The notes beneath the pieces are model-generated. The model saw only the letters and a program-made list of their open reading frames with translations. It made no database searches and was not told the DNA's origin. Positions 27,156 to 34,602 of a stretch of 57,391 nucleotides of DNA are shown here, one piece after another. The stretch covers positions 1 through 57,391 of the forward strand of contig CAAEVC010000130.1 of assembly GCA_900759415.1 (NCBI GenBank), in the 5' to 3' direction. The position numbers and the translations under genes are program-made. The stretch is from an uncultured Dialister sp. (GTDB lineage: Bacteria; Bacillota; Negativicutes; Veillonellales; Dialisteraceae). Within the stretch, counting starts at the first letter, position 1, and each line of letters opens with the position of its first letter.

Positions 27156-28100
27156 TTATTCACCATATACTTTGAGCAGGAATGGTGCTACCTGTTTTTT
27201 ACGGGACATAACTTTCGGCAGGTATACATAACCGTTTTCAGATTTCTTTCCAAAAGCTTTTTCTGCTGCTTCTTCAGCACCGGCAGTAAACCAGAGATAG
27301 GTATCTTCTGTGAGGATATTGGTTACCATGAGGTAGGAAGCTTCGTAGTGTTTTTCTGCTTTTGTGGCTTCCAGTGCCTTCATGATTTCATCTTTCTTTG
27401 CATTGATGGGGTCCAGATCCATAACGGAAATCTGTCCGCAGCTGAATACTTTGCCGCCGGCTTCAAATTCCTTGGTATCGTTATGAGCCAGTTTTTCAGC
27501 CGGATAATCAGAAATGTCAGCGCCGGCCTTCAGCATTTCCATGCCGTATTTTTCATAATCAACACCGGCGATTTCTGCCAGTTCCATAACGGCCTTCTTA
27601 TCTTCTTCCGTGCAGGTAGGAGAGCGGAAAAGAACGGTATCGGAAATGATAGCAGAGAGCATCATTCCTGCCACTTCTTTGGAAGGTTTTACGCCATACT
27701 GTTTATAAAGTCCGTAAATAATCGTATTTACGCATCCTACCGGACGGATCAGAATGAAGATAGGGGTATCAGTTTCGAAATCCCCAAGGCGGTGATGATC
27801 TACCAGTTCCAGTACTTCTGCATCTTTAATACCGTCTACGCACTGTTTGGATTCATTGTGATCCACCAGGATGACCTTCACTTTTTCATCTTCCGGATTC
27901 TTTCTTGCCACACTGGTCAGGAGAACCGGTTCTTCTACCTTGAAATAATCAAGGGCAAATGCAGATTCTTTATTGATTTCCCCCGCTCTGGCAGCAACAG
28001 TATCCATGCCCATCTGTCTTTTCAGATAAGAATAGGAAACAGCAGCTGCAATGCTGTCAGTGTCTGGAGATTTATGTCCTGTTACAAATACTTTACTCAT
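27156..28100 (-). CDS. ppaC: manganese-dependent inorganic pyrophosphatase (family II, DHH)
   Basis: A 314-residue DHH-superfamily enzyme that hydrolyses pyrophosphate, pulling biosynthetic reactions forward. The metal-binding residues lie in VTGHKSPDTDSIAAA, LVDHNE and LVDHHRLGDF. The C-terminal DHHA2 domain runs to the end. The length and the SRKKQVAP motif near the C-terminus (about residue 296) match the family. There is no CBS-domain insertion. It is a single gene with its own promoter and terminator. An inverted repeat straddles the promoter. Confidence 0.96.
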   Translation of the reverse strand: MSKVFVTGHKSPDTDSIAAAVSYSYLKRQMGMDTVAARAGEINKESAFALDYFKVEEPVLLTSVARKNPEDEKVKVILVDHNESKQCVDGIKDAEVLELVDHHRLGDFETDTPIFILIRPVGCVNTIIYGLYKQYGVKPSKEVAGMMLSAIISDTVLFRSPTCTEEDKKAVMELAEIAGVDYEKYGMEMLKAGADISDYPAEKLAHNDTKEFEAGGKVFSCGQISVMDLDPINAKKDEIMKALEATKAEKHYEASYLMVTNILTEDTYLWFTAGAEEAAEKAFGKKSENGYVYLPKVMSRKKQVAPFLLKVYGE

Positions 28101-28131
28101 GTTTTCTCTCCTTTATTCAGAACTATAATTG

Positions 28132-28167
28132 TGAAATCATTATACCATGAAAAAGGAAATGATTTCA
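28132..28167. promoter_or_regulatory. inverted repeat spanning the ppaC promoter
   Basis: Arms TGAAATCATT (28132-28141) and AATGATTTCA (28158-28167) are perfect 10-mers separated by 16 bases. The left arm covers part of the -10. The extended -10 itself is TGGTATAAT on the minus strand at 28139-28147. Position suggests control of transcription, although the regulator is unknown. Confidence 0.45.
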
Positions 28168-28264
28168 TCTTTTTATTATAAAGGACTGCTTTTATTCACC
28201 TTATCCTGTGACATGGGATAGATGTCCTCTGTCATCTTCCTAATTTCAGTTTTATTAAAAGAAA

Positions 28265-28288
28265 AGCCCCTGCCTCAGGGCAGGAGCT
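28265..28288 (-). terminator. intrinsic terminator after eno
   Basis: A 10-bp stem with one mismatch (AGCCCCTGCC with GGCAGGAGCT), loop of 4, followed on the minus strand by TTTTCTTTTAAT. It closes the glycolytic operon. Confidence 0.85.
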
Positions 28289-28303
28289 GTATCCTTATCA
28301 CTA

Positions 28304-29599
28304 TCATTCAAATTTTTTCAGTCTGTGAGTCAGTGCAGCGCTTCCGTAGAAAGCATCGGCATCCAGTTCTTCTTCGATACGGAGAAGCTGATTATACTTG
28401 GCCACTCTTTCAGTACGTCCTGGTGCACCAGTCTTGATCTGGCCTGCATTCAGAGCAACTGCCACATCAGCAATGGTGGTATCAGCTGTTTCACCGGAGC
28501 GGTGGGAAATAACAGCTGTATATCCTGCACGCTGTGCCATCTGAACAGCTTCAAAGGTTTCTGTCAGTGTACCGATCTGGTTCAGTTTGATCAGGATAGA
28601 GTTGGCAACTCCCATATGGATCCCTTTGGAAAGACGCTTTGTATTTGTTACAAAGAGGTCATCACCTACAAGCTGTACCTTCTTCCCAAGGGCATCGGTC
28701 AGTTTCTTCCAGCCGCCCCAGTCTTCTTCTCCCAAACCGTCTTCAATGGAAACGATAGGATAGTTATCGATCAGTTTTTCGTAGAACTCAATCATTTCTT
28801 CTGCTGTTTTGGCAGTATTATCACCGGAGAGATGATAAAGTCCGTCATCCCCAAGAAGTTCAGAAGCTGCCACGTCAGTAGCCAGTACTACGTCTTTTCC
28901 TACGGAGTAGCCTGCTTTTTCAATTGCTTCACAAATGACTTCCATAGCGGCTTCGTTGGAAGGAAGGTCCGGTGCATATCCACCTTCATCGCCCACAGCA
29001 GTAGAAAGCCCCTTCTTGTTCAGAACAGTCTTCAGTGCGTGATAAATTTCAGCGCACATACGGAGCCCTTCTCTGAAATCCGGTGCGCCCACCGGCATGA
29101 TCATGCTTTCCTGGATATCTACGTTATTATCTGCATGAGCACCGCCGTTCATGATATTCATCATCGGTACCGGCAGATTGTGAGCATTCACGCCGCCCAG
29201 ATACTGGTACAGCGGAAGTCCTGCAGAAGATGCAGCAGCATGAGCAGCGGCAAGAGAAACGCCGAGAATAGCATTGGCACCTAAACGGCTCTTGTTTTCA
29301 GTGCCATCGAGGCTGATCAGGATGTGATCCAATCCTCTCTGATCACTGGCATCCCAGCCAAGCACTGCATCTGCAATTTCACCATTCACGTTATTAATGG
29401 CTTTTAAAACTCCTTTGCCGTTATATCTGTTTTTATCTCCATCCCGCAATTCGGTAGCTTCGAACATACCGGTAGATGCACCGGACGGAACGGCTGCTCT
29501 TGCAAATGTACCGTCTTCCAGTGTCATTTCCACTTCAACAGTTGGATTTCCTCTGGAATCCAGAATTTCTCTTGCGTGTAAATCAGTAATCACTGCCAT
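28304..29599 (-). CDS. eno: enolase
   Basis: A 431-residue enzyme that dehydrates 2-phosphoglycerate to phosphoenolpyruvate. Motifs: AREILDSRGNPTVEV, SGASTG, VGDEGGYAPDLP, the catalytic lysine in SILIKLNQIGTLTE, and SHRSGETADTTIADVAV. Length and motifs are normal. It follows tpiA by 35 bases with a GGAGG site and is the last gene of gap-pgk-tpiA-eno. Confidence 0.97.
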   Translation of the reverse strand: MAVITDLHAREILDSRGNPTVEVEMTLEDGTFARAAVPSGASTGMFEATELRDGDKNRYNGKGVLKAINNVNGEIADAVLGWDASDQRGLDHILISLDGTENKSRLGANAILGVSLAAAHAAASSAGLPLYQYLGGVNAHNLPVPMMNIMNGGAHADNNVDIQESMIMPVGAPDFREGLRMCAEIYHALKTVLNKKGLSTAVGDEGGYAPDLPSNEAAMEVICEAIEKAGYSVGKDVVLATDVAASELLGDDGLYHLSGDNTAKTAEEMIEFYEKLIDNYPIVSIEDGLGEEDWGGWKKLTDALGKKVQLVGDDLFVTNTKRLSKGIHMGVANSILIKLNQIGTLTETFEAVQMAQRAGYTAVISHRSGETADTTIADVAVALNAGQIKTGAPGRTERVAKYNQLLRIEEELDADAFYGSAALTHRLKKFE

Positions 29600-29634
29600 G
29601 CTTTTTTCCTCCTAATTATCAGGCATTCTTTGAA

Positions 29635-30402
29635 TCAGTGTTTCGAACGGATATTTTTGGCTTGATTGTAAATGGCAAGAAATGATTCAGGCTTGAGGCT
29701 TGCTCCGCCGATCAGACCTCCATCGATATCCTTTTCTCTGAGGAAGTCTTCAATATTCTTTTCATTCACCGAGCCGCCATACAGAATCCTGATTTCTTCA
29801 GATATCTTTTTGCTCCCCAGCTCCTTTACAGTCTGCCGGATAAAAGCAGAAACCTTTTCTGCATCTTCCGGTGTCGCTGCCTTTCCAGAACCGATAGCCC
29901 AGATGGGTTCATAGGCAATCACGAGCCGGGCCATTTCTTTCTTATCAAGGCGGGAAAGAACCACTTCCAGTTCTTCCCTGATTCTTTCCTCTGTCCTGCT
30001 TGATTCTCTTTCCTCTTCTGTCTCGCCGACACAGAGAATAGGAATCATTTCATGGGAAAGGACACATTTTACCTTGTCAGCAATGAAGCTGTCACTTTCT
30101 CCAAGGATCTGTCTTCTTTCAGAATGACCGCAGATGACATAGGTGCAGCCCAGCTCCTTCAGCATAGGTGCTGAGATTTCCCCGGTAAATGCGCCGCTGT
30201 CAGCAGGATACACATTCTGGGCGCCCCACTCTATGGATGACCGTTCCAGGAAGAAACGGGTAATGGGAATATCGGTGAAAGGAGTGCAGAAAAGTATATC
30301 TGCCTGATTATCCTTTTCGATCTTAAAGGCTTTAAAGAATTTTTCCACTTCTGAAACTGTGAAATTCATCTTCCAGTTTCCCGCAATCAGTGTTTTTCTC
30401 AA
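29635..30402 (-). CDS. tpiA: triosephosphate isomerase
   Basis: A 255-residue TIM-barrel enzyme that interconverts dihydroxyacetone phosphate and glyceraldehyde 3-phosphate. The active-site lysine is in AGNWKMN, histidine in CGHSERRQ and glutamate in VIAYEPIWAIGSGKAA. The phosphate loop is LYGGSVNEKN. It lies 6 bases after pgk. Confidence 0.97.
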   Translation of the reverse strand: MRKTLIAGNWKMNFTVSEVEKFFKAFKIEKDNQADILFCTPFTDIPITRFFLERSSIEWGAQNVYPADSGAFTGEISAPMLKELGCTYVICGHSERRQILGESDSFIADKVKCVLSHEMIPILCVGETEEERESSRTEERIREELEVVLSRLDKKEMARLVIAYEPIWAIGSGKAATPEDAEKVSAFIRQTVKELGSKKISEEIRILYGGSVNEKNIEDFLREKDIDGGLIGGASLKPESFLAIYNQAKNIRSKH

Positions 30403-30408
30403 CCTGTA

Positions 30409-31599
30409 TCACTCCTTATCTGCAAGGATGGCTACTCCAGGGAGGACCATGCCTTCCAGCATTTCAAGAGAAGTGCCACCGCCGGTTGATACATGGGAGA
30501 ATTTATCTTCAATGCCTAACTGATCGACTACCGATGCAGATTCACCGCCGCCGATAACGGTGGTTGCATCCAAGTCAGCCATGGCTTCTGCAATAGCAAA
30601 AGTGCCTTTAGCGAATGGCTTCATTTCGAAGACCCCCATCGGTCCGTTCCAGACTACGGTCTTCATTTTCTTCAGTGTATCTACATAAAGTTCGATTGTT
30701 TTGGGTCCGATGTCCAGTGCCATCCATGGATCACCGAATTCTTTGGCAGAAAGGACTTTTGTCTTTGCATTTTCATGGAAGGAATCACCAGCCATGAAAT
30801 CTACAGGAAGAAGGATTTCAGAACCCTTTTCATGGGCTTTCTGCATCAGATTTCTAGCAAGGTCAAACCTATCCCGGTCCTGAAGGGACTGGCCCATGTC
30901 ATAGCCTTCAGCTGCTACAAAAGTATTGGCCATGCCGCCACCGATAAGGATTACATCCGCCTTTTCCATCAGATTTGCAATGACCTGAATCTTGTCACTG
31001 ATCTTTGCTCCGCCAATAATAGCTGCAAAAGGTCTGTCCGGATTCTCAATCACTCCGTCAAGGAAATCAATTTCCTTTTTCAGCAGAAGTCCGGAAACCA
31101 TAGGTCTGATACGGCCGACACCTACCACAGAAGCATGAGTTCTGTGGGAAACACCAAAGGCATCATTTACTGCCAGATCACAGCCTTCTACCAGGGATTT
31201 TGCAAATTCCGGATCATTCTTTTCTTCTTCTTTATGGAAGCGGAGATTTTCCAGAAGGAGGACTTCCCCTGGCTTCAGCGCCTTTTTCATAGCATTGGCT
31301 TTATCGCCGATGCAGTCATCTGCAAAGAAAACTTCTCTATTGAGGAGCTCAGCCAGTCTTCTGGCACAGGGTTTAAGGGAAAGTTCTTCTTTCACTTCTC
31401 CCTTCGGACGGCCCATATGGCTTGCCAGCACTACTGCTGCCCCATGTTCCAGAAGGTAACGGATAGTAGGAATGGTAGCACGGATGCGGCGGTCGTCCAG
31501 AATATGTCCTTCCTTATCGTGAGGAACATTGTAATCTACCCGAACATAAACAGTTTTTCCGTCCAGCTGTAAATCATAAACGGTTTGTTTATTCATCAT
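30409..31599 (-). CDS. pgk: phosphoglycerate kinase
   Basis: A 396-residue enzyme that makes ATP from 1,3-bisphosphoglycerate. Motifs: VYVRVDYNVPHD, ASHMGRPKGE, AIIGGAKISDKI, WNGPMGVFEM and IGGGESASVVDQLG, GGGTSLEMLEG. The ATG at 31597-31599 shares one base with the gap stop (TGATG). AAAGGA near the end of gap serves as its ribosome site. A TTG one codon earlier is possible but less likely. Confidence 0.97.
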   Translation of the reverse strand: MMNKQTVYDLQLDGKTVYVRVDYNVPHDKEGHILDDRRIRATIPTIRYLLEHGAAVVLASHMGRPKGEVKEELSLKPCARRLAELLNREVFFADDCIGDKANAMKKALKPGEVLLLENLRFHKEEEKNDPEFAKSLVEGCDLAVNDAFGVSHRTHASVVGVGRIRPMVSGLLLKKEIDFLDGVIENPDRPFAAIIGGAKISDKIQVIANLMEKADVILIGGGMANTFVAAEGYDMGQSLQDRDRFDLARNLMQKAHEKGSEILLPVDFMAGDSFHENAKTKVLSAKEFGDPWMALDIGPKTIELYVDTLKKMKTVVWNGPMGVFEMKPFAKGTFAIAEAMADLDATTVIGGGESASVVDQLGIEDKFSHVSTGGGTSLEMLEGMVLPGVAILADKE

Positions 31600-32606
31600 C
31601 AAAGTCCTTTCATTGCTACATACTTAACCAGGTCGATGATTCTCATGGAATAACCCCATTCGTTGTCATACCATGCAATGACTTTAACCATATTGCCATC
31701 CATAACCATGGTGAGCAGGCTGTCTACAGTGGAGCTTACATTGGTGGTTACAAAGTCGCTGGAAACCAGTGGTTCATCAGTATATGCAAGAATACCCTTC
31801 AGTTCTCCTTCAGCGGCTTCTTTAAGTGCTGCATTGACTTCTTCTTTTGTTACATCTTTGGAAACTTCAACAACCAGATCCACGAGGGAAACATCGGGAG
31901 TTGGAACGCGGATAGCAAGACCGTTCAGTTTTCCTTTCAGTTCCGGAATAACGATGCCGATAGCTTTGGCAGCTCCGGTAGAGGTCGGAACGATATTTTC
32001 TGCAGCTGCTCTGCCTCTTCTCGGATCTTTCTTATGTGCCTTTTCCAGAATAGCCTGGTCGTTGGTATAGGAATGAACAGTGGTCATAAGGCCTTTTTTG
32101 ATATGGAATTTTTCATTAAGGACCTTGACTACCGGAGCCAGGCAGTTTGTAGTGCAGGATGCATTGGAAATGACATTATCCTTTGCAGGATCATAAAGAT
32201 CTTCATTAACCCCCATAACAATGGTAGCATCATCATCTTTGCCTGGTGCAGTAATAATGACTTTCTTTACAGTTCCTCTGATATGTTTGCTTGCACTTAC
32301 CTTATCCTTCAGCTTGCCGGTAGATTCCACTACGATTTCAACGCCATATTTGCTCCAGTCCAGATGTTCCGGATCTCTGTCCTGGAAAACATGGACTCTC
32401 TTTCCTTCGATAATCAGGTCGTCTCCATCGATTTCAATATTCTTTTCCATTCTTCCATGAACAGTATCATACTTCAGGAGATATGCTGCTTCCTTTACAC
32501 CACTTGGATTGTTAATTGCAACTACCTCAAGGTCATCTCTGTCCAGCATACCGCGGAATACCAGTCTGCCGATTCTTCCAAAGCCATTAATTCCGATTTT
32601 TGTCAT
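31599..32606 (-). CDS. gap: glyceraldehyde-3-phosphate dehydrogenase, type I
   Basis: A 335-residue enzyme of glycolysis. GINGFGRIGR opens the Rossmann fold and the catalytic cysteine lies in SNASCTTNCLAP. The true start is the ATG at 32604-32606 with AGGAGGG upstream; 27 extra in-frame codons above it are not coding by family length. The cofactor pocket is unusual. The Asp that normally ends strand two (usually VNDLTD or similar) is Asn in AINNPSG, and the Leu-Pro pair before HK in classical NAD enzymes is Lys-Ala here (ILEKAHKK). Those changes are found in enzymes that accept NADP. First recognised gene of gap-pgk-tpiA-eno, with no cggR-like regulator upstream. Confidence 0.96.
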   Translation of the reverse strand: MTKIGINGFGRIGRLVFRGMLDRDDLEVVAINNPSGVKEAAYLLKYDTVHGRMEKNIEIDGDDLIIEGKRVHVFQDRDPEHLDWSKYGVEIVVESTGKLKDKVSASKHIRGTVKKVIITAPGKDDDATIVMGVNEDLYDPAKDNVISNASCTTNCLAPVVKVLNEKFHIKKGLMTTVHSYTNDQAILEKAHKKDPRRGRAAAENIVPTSTGAAKAIGIVIPELKGKLNGLAIRVPTPDVSLVDLVVEVSKDVTKEEVNAALKEAAEGELKGILAYTDEPLVSSDFVTTNVSSTVDSLLTMVMDGNMVKVIAWYDNEWGYSMRIIDLVKYVAMKGL

Positions 32607-32857
32607 AATTCTGATTCCCTCCTGTAAAAAAATACTGATCACGCTGCCATACATATTTCTTCCGGCATTTTCATCCGTACCAGGCATCCTGCAAATGATT
32701 TTCTGCAGATTCAGATGCCCCCGGCAGTCTGTTCAAAATTCCGTTCATGAAATACAGGGAAACCGCTCCCCGCCGGTAAACAGAGCTGTGCAGACATTCT
32801 GAATCATTTCTGTGCCTGAATAATGAAAAATTAAAAGACCGGTTCTATTTCTTCTCT

Positions 32858-33013
32858 TTATACCCTTCTTATCGTTCCATCGGAAAGTCTCATTACGAAA
32901 TAAAGAAGACTTCCTCCTGATACAATGTGTATTCCCTGAAGGACATCATATCCTATCTGCCGATTTTCCAACCGGCTCCAGTCTGGCGGATACATTAGCA
33001 AATCTTCTTTCAC
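32858..33013 (-). CDS. candidate small protein upstream of gap
   Basis: A 51-codon frame starting with GTG and preceded by GGAAG seven bases upstream. The product begins VKEDLLMYPPDWSRLENR, then IGYDVLQGIHIVSGGS, and ends LLYFVMRLSDGTIRRV. It has a balanced, protein-like composition and no homologue I can name. A promoter candidate lies about 60 bases upstream, and 251 bases separate its stop from the gap ATG with no strong terminator, so it may be in the gap transcript. The in-frame ATG at codon 7 lacks a good site. It could also be the remnant of a longer gene. Confidence 0.35.
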   Translation of the reverse strand: MKEDLLMYPPDWSRLENRQIGYDVLQGIHIVSGGSLLYFVMRLSDGTIRRV

Positions 33014-33069
33014 TTCATCACTTCCATACCTGTAAAAAGAGCAGAATTGTGCCGTGTCTTATCATGTAC

Positions 33070-33098
33070 AGTATATCACGTCAGCTTTAATACTACAA
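33070..33098 (-). promoter_or_regulatory. candidate promoter for the gap operon leader
   Basis: Minus strand TTGTAG (33093-33098), 17-base spacer, TATACT (33070-33075) with an extended TG. If used, the gap mRNA has a leader of roughly 450 bases. No better promoter was seen closer to gap. Confidence 0.45.
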
Positions 33099-33517
33099 CA
33101 TCTATATGAAATTATTGCTTTATGTATACTTTAATAATCTATTTATGTGTAATATATAGTATCCCATTATTTTTCTTCTGCAGTTCAGACTACACCTTTA
33201 GACTATCGATAAAATATAAATAAAACAGATACTTACAAATGAAACGCTCATTCATATATGCTGAAGCTACCATTTTCCAGTTCGATACATGCATATAAAT
33301 CATCAAATATTATTTTATACATCCGCCTCTGGAAACATGGAATCGCCGGTCTCCCAAATTTAGAGAATGACCTTTTTGGAAAAATCATTCAGATGCGGCA
33401 GCTCATTTCCCTCTTTCCCATTCCTCCCCAGTGATTCATGATTGCTCCAATCCAAAGTACGCATACTTTCTGCCATCATAACGGATATATTTTAATACTG
33501 ATACTATTGTTTTTGTC

Positions 33518-33546
33518 TTACCATTCAAGTAAAAAAACAGTATAAT
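33518..33546 (+). promoter_or_regulatory. sigma-A promoter of fabK
   Basis: TTACCA (33518-33523), 17 bases, TATAAT (33541-33546), about 30 bases of leader to the AGGAGG ribosome site at 33571-33576. Confidence 0.65.
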
Positions 33547-33584
33547 ACAGATGAAATGATTACATATAAGAGGAGGTAATTTTA

Positions 33585-34538
33585 ATGAAGTGGAATACTA
33601 AATTAACAGAACTTCTATCTATTGATTATCCTATTATTCAGGGTGCCATGGCCTATATTTCTGACGGTGTACTGGCTGCTGCCATGGCTCATGCAGGCTG
33701 TGCCGGTGTAATTGGCTCCGGTGGATTCACTGTAGATGAAGTCAGAGAAAATATCAGAAGAGCAAAAGATATCCTCGGTCCGGGAAAAGCTTTCGGTGTA
33801 AATCTCATGCTTCAGGACCCCAATAAAGATGATGTGGCACAGGTGATCTGTGATGAAAAGGTTCCTTTTGTTACCTTAGGTGCGGGAAATCCGGTCCCCT
33901 GGTTTGAACCGCTCCATCATGCAGGAGTGAAATGTATCCCTGTAGTGCCTAATGTAAAACTGGCAAAAAGAGTAGAACAGGCAGGGGCAGATGCCCTCGT
34001 TGTAGAAGGGATGGAAGCCGGCGGCCATGATGGGAAGCTGACTCTCATGGCTCTTCTTGAAAATGTTCTTCCTGAACTGGAGATTCCTCTCATTGCTGCC
34101 GGTGGTATCGTAGATGGCCGGGGAATTGCAGCTACACTGATTATGGGTGCTTCCGGCGTTCAGATGGGTACCCGTTTCCTTCTGGCAGAAGAATGCAGGG
34201 TTCACCCTAATGCAAAACAGGCTATCATTCGTGCGCAGGATACGGATTCTACAGTGACAGGATTCACCACCGGTGACAGTGTACGGGGCCTGAAAAATGC
34301 ATTTTCTGAAAGATACCTGAAAGAAGAATACAGCGGTGCTCCAGCAGAAGTTCTGGCGCAGATTGCTGCAGGCACCACAAGGAAGGGAGCCGTCGACGGA
34401 GATACGGAAAACGGTTATGTTCTTGCCGGAATGTCTCTTACCCATCTGACAAAGATCCAGCCGGTTGAAGAAATCGTTGAAGAACTGGTTTCTGAAACTG
34501 AACATAGTCTCTCTACAGCTCCTCAGCTGATTAAATAA
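33585..34538 (+). CDS. fabK: FabK-type enoyl-ACP reductase / nitronate monooxygenase family
   Basis: A 317-residue FMN-dependent TIM-barrel protein. The start TELLSIDYPIIQGAMAYISD, the loop GMEAGGHDG and GIVDGRGIAATLIMGASGVQMGTRFL match FabK, which performs the last reduction of fatty-acid elongation in many Firmicutes. 2-nitropropane dioxygenases share this fold, so the substrate is inferred. No other fab gene is nearby. One of only two plus-strand genes, with its own promoter and a shared bidirectional terminator at 34549-34599. Confidence 0.85.
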   Translation: MKWNTKLTELLSIDYPIIQGAMAYISDGVLAAAMAHAGCAGVIGSGGFTVDEVRENIRRAKDILGPGKAFGVNLMLQDPNKDDVAQVICDEKVPFVTLGAGNPVPWFEPLHHAGVKCIPVVPNVKLAKRVEQAGADALVVEGMEAGGHDGKLTLMALLENVLPELEIPLIAAGGIVDGRGIAATLIMGASGVQMGTRFLLAEECRVHPNAKQAIIRAQDTDSTVTGFTTGDSVRGLKNAFSERYLKEEYSGAPAEVLAQIAAGTTRKGAVDGDTENGYVLAGMSLTHLTKIQPVEEIVEELVSETEHSLSTAPQLIK

Positions 34539-34548
34539 TGAATGATTC

Positions 34549-34599
34549 CAATAAAAAATGCAGCGGAATGAATTTACATTCTGCTGCATTTTTTATTGG
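34549..34599. terminator. bidirectional terminator between fabK and murJ
   Basis: A long stem with AAAAAATGCAGC on the left and GCTGCATTTTTT on the right around GAATG/CATTC. Convergent genes end on both sides. Runs of A and T flank it, so it works in both directions. Confidence 0.9.
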
Positions 34600-34602
34600 A
34601 AA

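Larger units (their letters stand above)
32607..33584. other. 978-base region between gap and fabK without a recognised gene
   Basis: The longest gap in the window. It holds the fabK promoter on the plus strand (33518-33546) and a candidate promoter towards gap on the minus strand (33070-33098). On the minus strand it carries short frames: 51 codons at 32858-33013 (listed separately), 38 codons at 33360-33476 (starts MAESMRTLDW, no ribosome site), and 24 codons at 33248-33322 (MYKIIFDDLYACIELENG, GAGG close by). It may be a long regulatory leader of the glycolytic operon or decayed coding DNA. Base composition of 33060-33330 is markedly AT-rich. Confidence 0.4.

Noticed and set aside
32607..32687. 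In-frame N-terminal extension of gap by 27 codons
   Set aside because: The ATG at 32606 has AGGAGGG and matches the family start; the extension has no conserved features.
33876..34589. Minus-strand frame antisense to fabK
   Set aside because: Shadow of a clearly coding plus-strand gene; no promoter or ribosome site.
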